In this document: piece after piece, positions 1-8,812 of the stretch | Layout: the number at the start of each line of letters is the position of its first letter | Position numbering within the stretch: position 1 is the first letter of the stretch | NCBI GenBank assembly: GCA_002305545.1 | Contig: DBRG01000021.1 | Location: 95,475-159,474, forward strand | Reading direction: 5' to 3' | From: Bacteroidales bacterium UBA1374 | GTDB lineage: Bacteria; Bacteroidota; Bacteroidia; Bacteroidales; UBA932 | DNA length: 64,000 nt | Notes under the pieces: generated by a model | The model's database searches: none | What the model saw: only the letters and a program-made list of their open reading frames with translations | What the model was told of the DNA's origin: nothing | Position numbers and translations under genes: made by a program

Positions 1-252
1 TGTTACCAGGTTGTATTATGCAGCAATAAACTGGGAACGGACGATGTGCATGTCAGGATATCCGTGAAGGAAGGTGATAGCGGCATCCCGGAAGATGTCA
101 TTAAAATGGTTAAAGACAAATTCCGTGCAAAGGTACGTGTTGCCCCCGGGGTGGAAATCGTTCCGGACAGGGAGCTCAAAGCCGAAGTTTATAGCGAAAA
201 AGTGCGCAAAGCCGTTAAATTGATAGATAAGAGGAACAATGTCCCTGGATAA
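1..252 (+). CDS. AMP-forming CoA ligase, PaaK-like (C-terminal end only)
   Basis: The reading frame is open from base 1, so this is the last 83 residues of a longer gene that starts outside the window; the in-frame GTG at 46 is probably internal. What remains matches the C-terminal lobe of phenylacetate-CoA-ligase-like adenylating enzymes: a YQVVL strand near the edge, then alternating Val/Ile strands and helices, and a Lys/Arg-rich tail ending in KLIDKRNNVPG, where the catalytic lysine lobe of these ligases ends. Family knowledge: such enzymes make acyl- or aryl-CoA from acid, ATP and CoA. The substrate cannot be judged from this piece. The stop overlaps the next gene by 14 bases, which suggests translational coupling with the acyltransferase. 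Confidence 0.7.
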   Translation, partial: CYQVVLCSNKLGTDDVHVRISVKEGDSGIPEDVIKMVKDKFRAKVRVAPGVEIVPDRELKAEVYSEKVRKAVKLIDKRNNVPG

Positions 253-1381
253 AAGATTTGACGACATTCGTCCCTATACCAATGACGAGATCCCTGCCGC
301 CATGAAACGCCTTGCTTCAGAGCCACTGCTGGATAAGGTTTTTTCGTGGTTGTTTCCCGGACAGCCCGTACAGGATTGGAGGAATAAGCTACGCTCGGTC
401 AAAAGCAACCTAGAGCTCCAGGAACGTATCATGCATCCTGCTGCAGAGAGCATCATTGGACAGACAATGAGCGGATTTTCCTTTTCCGGAGAAAATAATC
501 TGCAGAAAGGAACAGGCACACTTTATATATCCAACCACAGGGACATTATTCTGGACGCCACCCTGCTGCTCCTGATCTTGTACCGGAAAGGATTCCCCAC
601 AGCAGAAGTATCTTTCGGCAGCAATCTAATGCAGTCTCAGTCCATTGTAGACGTGGGAAAATCCAATAAGATGTACAAGGTTTTCCGTAAATCGGGGAAT
701 ATGCGGGATCTAGTCAAGAATTCAAGGCTTTTGTCAGATTATATCCGGTACAGGATAAACGGGGGCACCTCTATCTGGATTGCGCAACACGAAGGACGGA
801 GCAAGGACGGGAACGACCTTACCGATCCCGGTCTGCTTAACATGCTATCCATGAGCATGAAAAAAGACCTGGTCGGCGCCCTTGCCTCACTCAATATTGT
901 TCCGGTTGCTGTTTCTTATGAAATTGAACCTTGTGACGTCTTGAAAGTCTGCGAAACACAAAAGACCATGGAACAGGGCTTCTATAATAAAGCTCCCGGA
1001 GAAGACCTTGTCAGTATAGTGACAGGGATCACTCAAAACAAAGGGAGGGTACATATAACAGTCTGCCCTGCAGTCACCATCACCGACATTGAACCTTACA
1101 GAGACCTTCCACAGGCCGACTTTTTTCACCAGGTGGCAAAACTGGTTAATGAGCGGGTTTACCAGGGATACAGACTCTACGGTATCAATTACGCGGCTTG
1201 TGACAGGCTAAGAGGAACGACAGAATTCATGGAACATTATTCAGAAGAAGACATAACACTTCTTGATAGTCGTGAAAAGCTGCTCCCGGACTCTGATGAT
1301 CAAACCAGCACTGCTCTCAGAGACCTGTTAAGGCGCCTGTATGCCAATCCGGTTCTGAACCGCATGAATATGACCTTATGA
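239..1381 (+). CDS. PlsC/GPAT-like acyltransferase
   Basis: A 380-residue protein of the glycerolipid acyltransferase superfamily. The active-site block is SNHRDIILD at about residues 98-106 (His100), and a second block HEGRSKDG at 184-191 matches the EG-x-R-S motif of glycerol-3-phosphate and lysophosphatidate acyltransferases. There is no signal peptide and no obvious membrane span, so it is probably a peripheral membrane enzyme on the cytoplasmic side. The role in phospholipid or ornithine-lipid acylation is inferred from the family; the acceptor is unknown. It starts inside the end of the CoA ligase and its TGA overlaps the ATG of the DUF2147 gene (ATGA). The three genes therefore read as one operon. 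Confidence 0.75.
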   Translation: MSLDKRFDDIRPYTNDEIPAAMKRLASEPLLDKVFSWLFPGQPVQDWRNKLRSVKSNLELQERIMHPAAESIIGQTMSGFSFSGENNLQKGTGTLYISNHRDIILDATLLLLILYRKGFPTAEVSFGSNLMQSQSIVDVGKSNKMYKVFRKSGNMRDLVKNSRLLSDYIRYRINGGTSIWIAQHEGRSKDGNDLTDPGLLNMLSMSMKKDLVGALASLNIVPVAVSYEIEPCDVLKVCETQKTMEQGFYNKAPGEDLVSIVTGITQNKGRVHITVCPAVTITDIEPYRDLPQADFFHQVAKLVNERVYQGYRLYGINYAACDRLRGTTEFMEHYSEEDITLLDSREKLLPDSDDQTSTALRDLLRRLYANPVLNRMNMTL

Positions 1382-1989
1382 GTGTCATGGCAAAAAGAAT
1401 GCAGAAAATTGTCCTTCTGATGATACTGGCAGCTGCCACAACGGGTGTTTCTGTTTATGGCCAGATGAAGCAGAAAACGTCAGCAGAACGCACCTCGGTT
1501 GGAAATATCATTCATTTTTTTTCTCAACCGGTGAATTACTCCCGTGAACAGGTTCATCCCTCAGAGGTTGTGATTTTCGCGGATTCACTGCCCGGGGTGA
1601 GATCTGAAGATCCGGCAGACAGGATCCTGGACTACGTCTGGGAATCACAACGTGAACCCGGCAGGACCCGTTTCGAGAAGCTAGAAGACGGAACGTACCT
1701 GGCCCGTCTGATATGGTCCCCGGGAATTGACGGGGAAGAAGAGCGCAAAGACTTCAGGAATCCTGATAAAAAACTCAGGGACAGGCCTATAAAAGATCTG
1801 GTATACTGTGATGGCATAGTGTACCGTGACGGTAAGTGGCTGGCCCCCTACCTGTATCATCCCAACTTTGGGATCACTGCCAACAGGGGAGTTATTTTTT
1901 TCAATAAAGACGGCGATTTGATCATCCGCGGAACAAAATGGGGTTTTTCCTCCACGGAATGTTTCAAGGCTGTAGAAATCGTACCCTGA
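1378..1989 (+). CDS. Exported DUF2147 family protein
   Basis: A 203-residue protein with an N-terminal signal peptide (hydrophobic stretch about residues 10-27, VLLMILAAATTGVSVYG). The mature part carries the DUF2147 pattern: an early D-YVWESQ segment, a central ARLIW strand, the N-P-D-K-K-LRDRPI segment, then YRDGKW and a C-terminal strand pair ending IIRGTKWGF. DUF2147 proteins are small lipocalin-like periplasmic proteins of unknown function, widespread in Bacteroidota and Proteobacteria. The start codon overlaps the acyltransferase stop. Its stop codon directly abuts the stop codon of the convergent NAGPA gene, with no base between them. Confidence 0.75.
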   Translation: MSVMAKRMQKIVLLMILAAATTGVSVYGQMKQKTSAERTSVGNIIHFFSQPVNYSREQVHPSEVVIFADSLPGVRSEDPADRILDYVWESQREPGRTRFEKLEDGTYLARLIWSPGIDGEEERKDFRNPDKKLRDRPIKDLVYCDGIVYRDGKWLAPYLYHPNFGITANRGVIFFNKDGDLIIRGTKWGFSSTECFKAVEIVP

Positions 1990-2907
1990 TCATTTGACCA
2001 CCAAAACATTGGCCACACGCCTTTCTCCCTGGTTGTCAAAGAGCTTATTGTCCGATGGGTGATTAACCACCGATACCGGTTGCCGTGAATTCTTACGTAC
2101 ACATAATGTAGAGGAACCGCCCCCGTCCAGGTTGATGGCATCCCAGGCTCTGAGCCATCGCAGGACATGTTGCAGTTCTTGCATGGTCATGCCGGCAGCT
2201 TCTGCTGCCCTTCCGTCCACTACCACCATAAGAACACGCCCTCCCCTTCTTATTCCCACTGCCGTCCTTGGATGACGTGCCTTGTTGAAAGCATTGTCAA
2301 TGACAGGCACATCCTTCCCTGCTTCTCGTAATACAGGTCCCGAGGATATTATATCTTCTGCAGTCAGTTCTTTTTCCCACAGGTCCTGGTCATACGTATC
2401 CATAACATGTTGCGGAAGTGCATGAATGGACAGCCTGCCCTTGTCAGACACGGCAATGCAGCCGGATTGCCGGAATGTCCGGTTCCCGTCCTGCAAAACC
2501 CTGTTGGGCGCAAGTTCATTACCATCCACACGAAGGTAGTTGACTGACTTCCAGGGAGCATCCCAGGCAAAAAAAGAACCGTTGATCCCAGCCAGGGCTT
2601 CTGCATATTCCACAAAATCACTGGTAAGCACCAGCGTAGTATCTGCCAGAATATCAAAACGGAAGGAGTTCCTGATCACCAGGACAGATATAAATTGATT
2701 GGAATGGAAAAGGGAACTGTCCCTGAAAGCACATTGACGAAGGGTGATACCGCCAAAATGTAACAGCCTGCTTTCCCAATCGCCATTCACAAAAACCAGG
2801 GAGTCCGCATCATGAACCAGGGAAGGGTTCTGCTCCTGAGCGCGTGATACAGCGGCAGGAAGGAGCAATACTCCTATCAAGAATAGTAATATGGTATTCT
2901 TTTTCAT
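1990..2907 (-). CDS. Exported phosphodiester glycosidase (NAGPA domain)
   Basis: A 305-residue secreted protein with a signal peptide (hydrophobic residues 5-20, then SRAQEQ). It carries the NAGPA domain known from the mammalian uncovering enzyme and bacterial cell-surface proteins: INGSFF near residue 110, DIISSGPVL near 185, RTAVGI near 214, LMVVVDGR near 225 and the hallmark INLDGGGSSTL near 258-268. Family knowledge: this fold cleaves sugar-1-phosphodiesters, or acts on exopolysaccharide or wall glycopolymers. The true substrate is unknown. It is a single gene with convergent DUF2147 on one side and divergent DUF2461 on the other. Confidence 0.8.
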   Translation of the reverse strand: MKKNTILLFLIGVLLLPAAVSRAQEQNPSLVHDADSLVFVNGDWESRLLHFGGITLRQCAFRDSSLFHSNQFISVLVIRNSFRFDILADTTLVLTSDFVEYAEALAGINGSFFAWDAPWKSVNYLRVDGNELAPNRVLQDGNRTFRQSGCIAVSDKGRLSIHALPQHVMDTYDQDLWEKELTAEDIISSGPVLREAGKDVPVIDNAFNKARHPRTAVGIRRGGRVLMVVVDGRAAEAAGMTMQELQHVLRWLRAWDAINLDGGGSSTLCVRKNSRQPVSVVNHPSDNKLFDNQGERRVANVLVVK

Positions 2908-2919
2908 GCTTCAAATCTT

Positions 2920-2927
2920 TATATTTG
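2920..2927 (+). promoter_or_regulatory. Bacteroidota -7 promoter box for the DUF2461 operon
   Basis: TATATTTG matches the TAnnTTTG consensus of the Bacteroidota primary sigma factor and lies 17 bases before the ATG at 2945. It supports 2945, not the in-frame ATG at 2891, as the start of the DUF2461 gene. No clear -33 TTTG was found. Confidence 0.5.
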
Positions 2928-2944
2928 CTAAAATTACAAAAATT

Positions 2945-3625
2945 ATGGAACGGGTAACCGGTTTTCTTTCCCTGCTGAGCCAAAACAACAACAAAGAATG
3001 GTTCGATGCACACAAATCACAATACAAGGAAGCACTGGAAGTTTTCCAGGATTTTACCACTGAGCTGATAAATGGCATTGCCACATTTGACAAAGCTGTG
3101 AGCGGTCTGAGCGTTAAGGATTGCACATTCAGGATATACCGTGACCTGAGGTTTTCCCCCGATAAAACCCCCTACAAAACCTATATGGGAGCATACGTAT
3201 GCCCGGGTGGTAAAAAGTCCGGATTCGCAGGTTACTATTTTCATATAGGCGCTGCCGTAAACGACTGGTCCGGACATAATTTCATGAGCAGCGGCCTGTA
3301 TCAGGCCCATCCTGCAGTGGTGAAAAGCGTGCGGGATGACATTCTCTATGATGCCACCCCCTACCTGGATGCCATAGCCCTGGCAGAAGGATTCGAAATT
3401 GACTTTGGCGGATGCCTGAAACGAGTCCCGGCAGGGTATCCCTCCGATTCACCTTTTGAACATTTTTTCAGACTTAAGGATTTCCTTTTGGCACGATATA
3501 TGGACGATGAATTCATTCTTGATAAGAATCTGTTAAGAAAAGTCTTGTCCGGGTTTAAAAAGACCCATACCTTTGTTGACTTGTTGAACCGATCCGTTTC
3601 TTATGCCAACACATCCCAGAATTAA
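2945..3625 (+). CDS. DUF2461 family protein
   Basis: A 226-residue cytoplasmic protein of the DUF2461 (TIGR02453) family. Visible landmarks are the N-terminal F-x-LSQNNNKEWFDAHK segment, FRIYRDLRFSPDKTPYKT near residues 70-87 and the GYYFHIG strand that follows. The start was taken at the ATG at 2945 because an upstream in-frame ATG (2891) would lie inside the divergent NAGPA gene and upstream of a -7 promoter box. The function of the family is unknown. The 3' end overlaps the Gfo/Idh/MocA oxidoreductase by 23 bases. Confidence 0.8.
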   Translation: MERVTGFLSLLSQNNNKEWFDAHKSQYKEALEVFQDFTTELINGIATFDKAVSGLSVKDCTFRIYRDLRFSPDKTPYKTYMGAYVCPGGKKSGFAGYYFHIGAAVNDWSGHNFMSSGLYQAHPAVVKSVRDDILYDATPYLDAIALAEGFEIDFGGCLKRVPAGYPSDSPFEHFFRLKDFLLARYMDDEFILDKNLLRKVLSGFKKTHTFVDLLNRSVSYANTSQN

Positions 3626-4700
3626 AGCTGCCATCATAGGCTTTGGCCGGATGGGCGAAATGTACCTCCGCCAGATGCTCAGAAGTGCGCAATGGGAAGT
3701 CCGCGCCATTTGCGATACCGACGCCGACGCCCTGGCCGTAGCCGCCAATATTGCCCCGTCAGATACCATCCTGACTGCCGATGAAGATGATATTTTTAAT
3801 GATCCCCAAATATCCATGGTAGTCCTCTCTACCCTGGCCGATTCGCGCAAAAGGCATCTTTTCAAGGCAGTGGAACACCATAAGCACGTGGTTACCGAAA
3901 AACCCCTTGGTTCAAACATTGAGGAAGAATACGAAGTGATGGAAAAAATCAGGCAAAACAATCTGATGGTCACCGTCAACCTGCCCCTCAGGACAGCATG
4001 GTATCACAAAGTTATCAAGGAATTTATTGCAACGGGAGAAATCGGGGACCTTGCCATTGTAAGGATTTGCCATATGACACCGGGATTGGCACCAGGAGAA
4101 GGACACTGGGCCGAAGGACCGCTTTTTCACGATTGTGGTTTGCATTATGTAGATATTGCCCGCTGGTATGCCCAAAGCGATTTCAGGACCTGGAACGCCC
4201 AGGCCATACGTATGTGGGATTACCACGAACCCTGGTGGCTGCAGGCTCACGGGACCTTTGAAAACGGTATTGTCTTTGACATAACCCAGGGGCACGTATA
4301 CGGCCAGCTTGCAAAGGACCTGACCCATAACGGGTATGTTGACCTTATCGGAACCAAAGGGATAGCAAGGATGTCACACGATTTTGTGACGGCTACGGTA
4401 GAATTGCACGGCGTAACTAAAACGCAGGTGATCAGGAAGCCTTTCGGGGACAAGAACCTGGATGTATTGCTGGACCTTTTTGCCCGTTCCATCATGCAGG
4501 GGAACCTGGACCCTTCCCTGCCCAAGGTAAAAGATGCCGTCATAGCCTCGGAATATGCATGGAAATTCCTGGATGATGCAGCCCGGCATGATATGCCCGC
4601 ACGGGGCGACAACAAGACTCTGGAAGAAATCAGGGAAAGGAGGAATAACAAACGGATTGGTTACGGACTGCTAAGAAAAAAGAAAAAATTTGATGACTAA
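3603..4700 (+). CDS. Gfo/Idh/MocA family oxidoreductase
   Basis: A 365-residue NAD(P)-dependent oxidoreductase. The Rossmann nucleotide-binding motif GFGRMG is near residues 13-18, followed by an acidic CDTDAD turn, and the family motif EKPLG is near residue 100. The C-terminal half is the substrate-binding alpha/beta domain with a candidate catalytic HDCGLHYVDIARW segment around 176-188. It has no signal peptide, unlike many Bacteroidota glycosidase-linked members. Substrates of the family are sugars, inositols or related polyols; this one cannot be assigned. It is followed after 3 bases by an SDR, so the pair may carry out consecutive redox steps on one compound. Confidence 0.85.
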   Translation: MPTHPRIKAAIIGFGRMGEMYLRQMLRSAQWEVRAICDTDADALAVAANIAPSDTILTADEDDIFNDPQISMVVLSTLADSRKRHLFKAVEHHKHVVTEKPLGSNIEEEYEVMEKIRQNNLMVTVNLPLRTAWYHKVIKEFIATGEIGDLAIVRICHMTPGLAPGEGHWAEGPLFHDCGLHYVDIARWYAQSDFRTWNAQAIRMWDYHEPWWLQAHGTFENGIVFDITQGHVYGQLAKDLTHNGYVDLIGTKGIARMSHDFVTATVELHGVTKTQVIRKPFGDKNLDVLLDLFARSIMQGNLDPSLPKVKDAVIASEYAWKFLDDAARHDMPARGDNKTLEEIRERRNNKRIGYGLLRKKKKFDD

Positions 4701-4703
4701 GAC

Positions 4704-5438
4704 ATGAAACGTGCTGTCATTATTGGCGCCACGTCGGGCATTGGACGTGAAGTTGCTCAAATCCTGCTCAAAGAAGGCTGGCATGTAGGCATTGCAGGCA
4801 GACGGGAAGAGTTCCTGAGGCAAATGCGGGATCTACAGCCACAGTCCATTGAATATGAAGTAATTGATGTCACTCGTGAAGATGCTCCAGTACGCCTTCA
4901 GGATCTGATCAACAAGCTTGGAGGCATGGACCTGTACCTGCATTGCTCCGGTTACGGCAGGATCAACCCGGGTCTTGATCCTGTCATAGAAACAGAGGTT
5001 ATCAGGACCAATGTTACTGGATTTGTTCTTATGGCGAATTATGCATTCCGGTTTTTTAAAGAACAGAAAGGCGGACACCTGGCTGCCATCACATCGGTTG
5101 CCGGCAGGCGTGGCATGGGGCTGAACGCCGCTTATTCGTCTTCAAAACGCTTTCAGATGACTTACCTGTCGTCACTGGCCCAATTGTCCCATAACGGGAA
5201 ATACAACATCAGAATCACAGATATTCAGCCCGGTTTTGTCAAAACGGACTTTCTGCATCATTCCTACCCCATGATGATGAAAACCCCTTATGTGGCGGGA
5301 AAAATCGCCAGGGGATTAAGCAAAGGAAAACGGTTCATTATCATTGACTGGCGTTACCGCCTGTTGGCATACGCCTGGCATATGATACCCCGGTGGATCT
5401 GGGAACGGATCAACCTGCAACGGTTTGTCAGACAGTAA
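4704..5438 (+). CDS. Short-chain dehydrogenase/reductase
   Basis: A 244-residue classical SDR. The cofactor motif GATSGIG is at residues 8-14, the basic AGRREEF turn suggests NADP preference, and the catalytic YSSSK is near 143-147 with an upstream ITSVAG serine. A PGFVKTDF segment follows the active site as usual. The C-terminal 30 residues are basic and aromatic (DWRYRLLAYAWHMIPRWIW) and look like a membrane-association helix, as in some Bacteroidota SDRs. It forms an operon with the oxidoreductase before it. Its 3' end overlaps the convergent PatB gene by 11 bases. The substrate is unknown. Confidence 0.85.
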   Translation: MKRAVIIGATSGIGREVAQILLKEGWHVGIAGRREEFLRQMRDLQPQSIEYEVIDVTREDAPVRLQDLINKLGGMDLYLHCSGYGRINPGLDPVIETEVIRTNVTGFVLMANYAFRFFKEQKGGHLAAITSVAGRRGMGLNAAYSSSKRFQMTYLSSLAQLSHNGKYNIRITDIQPGFVKTDFLHHSYPMMMKTPYVAGKIARGLSKGKRFIIIDWRYRLLAYAWHMIPRWIWERINLQRFVRQ

Positions 5439-6609
5439 GATTCCTGTAGTGGTTGTATAGCTGTTCCAGGGCATGTTCCAATATCGCTTTAGGACATCCG
5501 GCGTTCAGTCGCATAAATCCCTCCCCTCCAGGGCCGAACATGGCCCCGTCGTTCAGTGCAAGGCCTGCCCCGGTAAAAAAGCCGGGAATATCTTCAATAC
5601 CCGCTTTTTTCAATTCCCTGCAATCCAGCCAGACAAGGAAAGAGGCTTCGGGCCTGGCAACCTTGATCATGGGTATCAGGCGGGGCAGCTGGGTGACTAC
5701 ATAATCTATGTTATTTTCCACGTAATCAAGCATCTGCCTGTGCCATTCCTTTCCCTGGGTATAGGCTGCATGCGTGGCAACGGTAGCGACCAACGTGGGA
5801 TCGTCCAGTTCATTGGCGTGCAAAAAGCCGTAGAAACATTTTCTTAGCTGCGGATTCTCAATGACAGCGAAAGAACTGACCAGACCGGCCATATTGAAGG
5901 TCTTTGAAGGGGCTCCGAACACAATGCCTACCTGGGCCGCCTCCTGGGAAACTGTCGTGAAGGGAATATGGCGGTTCCCGAACAATGGCATGTCTGCATG
6001 GATCTCGTCAGAGATCACAGTCACGTTGTATTTATAACAAATACGGGCCAAATCAGCAAGGGTTTCCTTATTCCACATACAACCTCCGGGATTGTGCGGA
6101 TTGGACAATATCAGCAGGGGGCACCTGCGGCGTTTCAGCACATCTTCCAAATGATTCAGGTCCATCTGGTAACGGATTCCATCCCAGATCAATGGATTGT
6201 TTTGTACTATCCTTCCGTTGTTTTCGGTTACCATGCGGAAAGGATGGTAAACGGGCGGTTGTATGATCACAGGATCGCTTTTCCCTGTAAAATGTATGAT
6301 TGCCAGACCTATACCCTTCACTATTCCCGGAATGTAGGTTAGCCACTCCCGGCGTATTTCCCAGCCATGCAGGTATTGCTGCCAGGAAATAATGGACTGC
6401 CAGTAATCTTCCGGAGCGATCGTGTACCCGAAAATCGGGTGTTTCAGTCTGTCTTCAAGGGCTTTTCTTATGAAAGGCGGCGTTTCAAAATCCATATCAG
6501 CCACCCACAGGGCAATCAGGTCTTCTTTTCCGAAAAGGTCTTTTAACCGCCCTAACTTGACGGTATTCGTTCCACTTCTGTCAATAATGGTATCAAAATC
6601 GTATCTCAT
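5428..6609 (-). CDS. patB: MalY/PatB-family PLP-dependent C-S lyase or aminotransferase
   Basis: A 393-residue fold-type I PLP enzyme of the MalY/PatB group, usually annotated cystathionine beta-lyase. It has the group-specific N-terminus (LIALWVADMDFETPP), SNPHNPGG near residues 169-176, SDEIHADM near 200-207 and the PLP lysine in APSKTFNMAGL (Lys236). Family knowledge: members cleave C-S bonds of cystathionine or cysteine conjugates to pyruvate, ammonia and a thiol, and some are aminotransferases. It is the last gene of the peptidoglycan-recycling operon: its ATG overlaps the nucleotidyltransferase stop (ATGA). A link to peptidoglycan peptides is not clear from sequence and the operon position may simply be shared transcription. 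Confidence 0.8.
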   Translation of the reverse strand: MRYDFDTIIDRSGTNTVKLGRLKDLFGKEDLIALWVADMDFETPPFIRKALEDRLKHPIFGYTIAPEDYWQSIISWQQYLHGWEIRREWLTYIPGIVKGIGLAIIHFTGKSDPVIIQPPVYHPFRMVTENNGRIVQNNPLIWDGIRYQMDLNHLEDVLKRRRCPLLILSNPHNPGGCMWNKETLADLARICYKYNVTVISDEIHADMPLFGNRHIPFTTVSQEAAQVGIVFGAPSKTFNMAGLVSSFAVIENPQLRKCFYGFLHANELDDPTLVATVATHAAYTQGKEWHRQMLDYVENNIDYVVTQLPRLIPMIKVARPEASFLVWLDCRELKKAGIEDIPGFFTGAGLALNDGAMFGPGGEGFMRLNAGCPKAILEHALEQLYNHYRNLTV

Positions 6610-7346
6610 AGTAAAATAGTTTCCAGTGTCAGGGATTTCCCGATATCAGTTATTTCCAGTCCCGGGATTTCAATGCCCCGTACAACCTGAGACCGTGCTG
6701 AGTCCAGGTAGAAGTCAATTACTGAAAAAACCCGGGGCCAGGGTTCCATCAGGGGCATTACACGGGGAGACATGATGTGAATGCCGGCAAAGGCACGCAT
6801 CGTGCAATCGTTTATGTTGCAGGGTTCCCCAGCCCAGCGTATTTCTCCTTTTTGTGTATTGGTCCACCCTACAAGATGCCAGTCGCGGTTAAAAAGCAGC
6901 TGACGGGGGGTATCCCTCCGGCTGACCAGTAAAGTGGCCAGGTCCGACGCCTTGTGGCGTGCAAAAAAATCGTTCAGGCGCAGGTTTGATAAAATATCCA
7001 CGTTGTGTATCAGGAAAGGTTCCCGGGGATCAAGCAGCAAACGGGCTTCCCGGATTGCCCCTCCCGTGTCCAGCAGCTGCTGGCTCTCGTCGGATACAGC
7101 AATCTGCAGGGGAAGTTCTTTTCGTTTCAGGTACTCGTCCAGGTAAGTTCTTATCTGATCGGCAAAATGATGTACATTGACCACAACACGGGTCACCCCC
7201 TGATCATACATCTTGTCCAGCAATAAACCCAGCAACGGTCCCTGGCAGTTGTCATTGGTCCTTACAGGAATAAGGGCTTTGGGGAGCTTATCTGTAATGG
7301 GTTTCAAACGGGTACCGAGACCCGCAGCGAGAATCATTGCCTGCAT
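6606..7346 (-). CDS. murU: MurU-like sugar-1-phosphate nucleotidyltransferase
   Basis: A 246-residue NTP-transferase. The N-terminus MILAAGLGTRLKPITDKLPK contains the G-x-G-T-R and K-P signature of the family, and IHNVDIL near residue 105 carries the metal-binding Asp. The start was set at the ATG at 7346: the longer frame would run 92 bases into the upstream kinase, while 7346 leaves a 7-base gap and begins two residues before the glycine-rich motif. In Pseudomonas and Tannerella-like recycling routes MurU turns MurNAc-1-phosphate into UDP-MurNAc. The neighbouring anomeric kinase makes that assignment likely here. The specificity (MurNAc-1-P versus GlcNAc-1-P or another sugar) is inferred from context. 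Confidence 0.8.
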   Translation of the reverse strand: MQAMILAAGLGTRLKPITDKLPKALIPVRTNDNCQGPLLGLLLDKMYDQGVTRVVVNVHHFADQIRTYLDEYLKRKELPLQIAVSDESQQLLDTGGAIREARLLLDPREPFLIHNVDILSNLRLNDFFARHKASDLATLLVSRRDTPRQLLFNRDWHLVGWTNTQKGEIRWAGEPCNINDCTMRAFAGIHIMSPRVMPLMEPWPRVFSVIDFYLDSARSQVVRGIEIPGLEITDIGKSLTLETILL

Positions 7347-7353
7347 GGTCTGC

Positions 7354-8769
7354 CTAGTAATCAATTTCCAAGTCCAGTTCACGGTGGTACAAATGTACCC
7401 TGATGTCGTATTTTTTTGCCAGGTATTCGGCCATATGTCGTGCACAATAGACAGAACGGTGCTGTCCCCCGGTACATCCGAAGCAGCACATCAGGTGGTT
7501 GAACTTTCTTTCGATATAACGTTGTACGTGCGTGTCCATCAATAGGTAGGCATGCTCCAGGAATCCTTTCACACCCCCGTCTTCTTCCATAAAGCGGATT
7601 ACTTCCTGGTCTTCACCGGTGAAGTGCCTGAAATGTTCAAATTTTCCCGGATTTTCCAGCCCACGGCAATCAAAGACATAGCCTCCGCCATTCCCGCTTA
7701 AATCGTTGGGTATACCTTTTTTATAGGCAAAACTGCACACCGTGACCTGGAGCTTGCGTTCCTTGTCCATATCCGAATACTGGCGCATCCTTGTAAGTTC
7801 CAGCAACAGGGAAGACAAATAGGGATACTCTGTAAAGGGTTCCTTTAGCAGTTTGCGCAAATTATCAATGGCATAGGGAACGCTTTGCAGGAAATGGGGT
7901 TTTTTCTCAAAATATCCCCTGAAACCATAGGCCCCCAGTACCTGCAGGGTACGGAACAAGATAAAATGACGCAACTGCCCGTAAAAGTGCTTTTCGGCCA
8001 CAGGGGTATATTGCCTCAGGGCCTTAAGATAAGCAGAGAGCAGCTCTTCTTTAAGTTCATCCGAATAATTGGCTTTTGCCTGCCAGATGAAAGAGGCCAC
8101 ATCGTAATAAATCGGGCCTTTTCTTCCTCCCTGGAAATCGATGAAATATGGTTCATCGTTGACCAGCATGACATTCCTGGCCTGAAAGTCCCGGTATAAA
8201 AATGTCTCCGAGGCATCCCGCAACAGGACAGCGGACATCTTCCGAAAATCGTTTTCAAGCTTTATTTCGCTGAAATCCAATCCTGTTGCTTTTAAAAAAC
8301 AATATTTGAAGTAGTTCAGGTCAAAAGACACCATCCTTTCATCAAATTCCGGTTGAGGATAACAAACGCTGAAATCGAGTCCTTGAGCCCCTTTAAACTG
8401 CAAGGCAGGCAACGCCTCCAGGGCTTTGAAAAGCAAACTCTTTTCCCCGGGACTGTAGTTGCCCCTGGAGCGTCCTTCCTCCACGGCATTGTAGAGGATC
8501 CTGTCTCCCAGGTCCTGTTGCAGGTAGCAGGAAAGATCACGGCTGTGGGCATACACCCCTGGAACAGGCAGTCCCTGTTTGCGGAAATGTTCTGCAATGA
8601 CAATAAAAGCTTTATTTTCCTCTTTGCAGGAACCCAAAGTGCCTATGAGTGAGCCTTGTTCCCCTTCCATTCTGAAATATCGCCTGTTGCTCCCGGATGA
8701 GGGCAACTCGGTAATGGAACGCGCAGGAAAACCGGTATATGATTTAAAAAGAGATTCGAGTTGTTTCAT
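7354..8769 (-). CDS. amgK: AmgK-like anomeric amino-sugar kinase fused to a RapZ C-terminal domain
   Basis: A 471-residue two-domain protein. Residues 1-330 are an aminoglycoside-phosphotransferase-type kinase as in AmgK: nucleotide-loop region SSGSNRRYFRM, catalytic YRDFQARN at 192-199 (Asp194 as base) and metal-binding IDFQGG at 210-215. Residues about 340-471 are the C-terminal domain of RapZ/YvcJ, with the signature GCTGGQHRS at 431-439; the RapZ Walker A half is absent. AmgK phosphorylates MurNAc and GlcNAc at C1. The RapZ C-terminal domain binds glucosamine-6-phosphate in Escherichia coli, so here it may sense an amino-sugar phosphate. The start was placed at the ATG at 8769; an earlier in-frame ATG at 8796 adds nine unconserved-looking residues. 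It is followed after 7 bases by murU. Confidence 0.85.
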   Translation of the reverse strand: MKQLESLFKSYTGFPARSITELPSSGSNRRYFRMEGEQGSLIGTLGSCKEENKAFIVIAEHFRKQGLPVPGVYAHSRDLSCYLQQDLGDRILYNAVEEGRSRGNYSPGEKSLLFKALEALPALQFKGAQGLDFSVCYPQPEFDERMVSFDLNYFKYCFLKATGLDFSEIKLENDFRKMSAVLLRDASETFLYRDFQARNVMLVNDEPYFIDFQGGRKGPIYYDVASFIWQAKANYSDELKEELLSAYLKALRQYTPVAEKHFYGQLRHFILFRTLQVLGAYGFRGYFEKKPHFLQSVPYAIDNLRKLLKEPFTEYPYLSSLLLELTRMRQYSDMDKERKLQVTVCSFAYKKGIPNDLSGNGGGYVFDCRGLENPGKFEHFRHFTGEDQEVIRFMEEDGGVKGFLEHAYLLMDTHVQRYIERKFNHLMCCFGCTGGQHRSVYCARHMAEYLAKKYDIRVHLYHRELDLEIDY

Positions 8770-8812
8770 ATGGCACAAAAATAACGAAAATTTCAATACG
8801 GAACGGGAAAAC

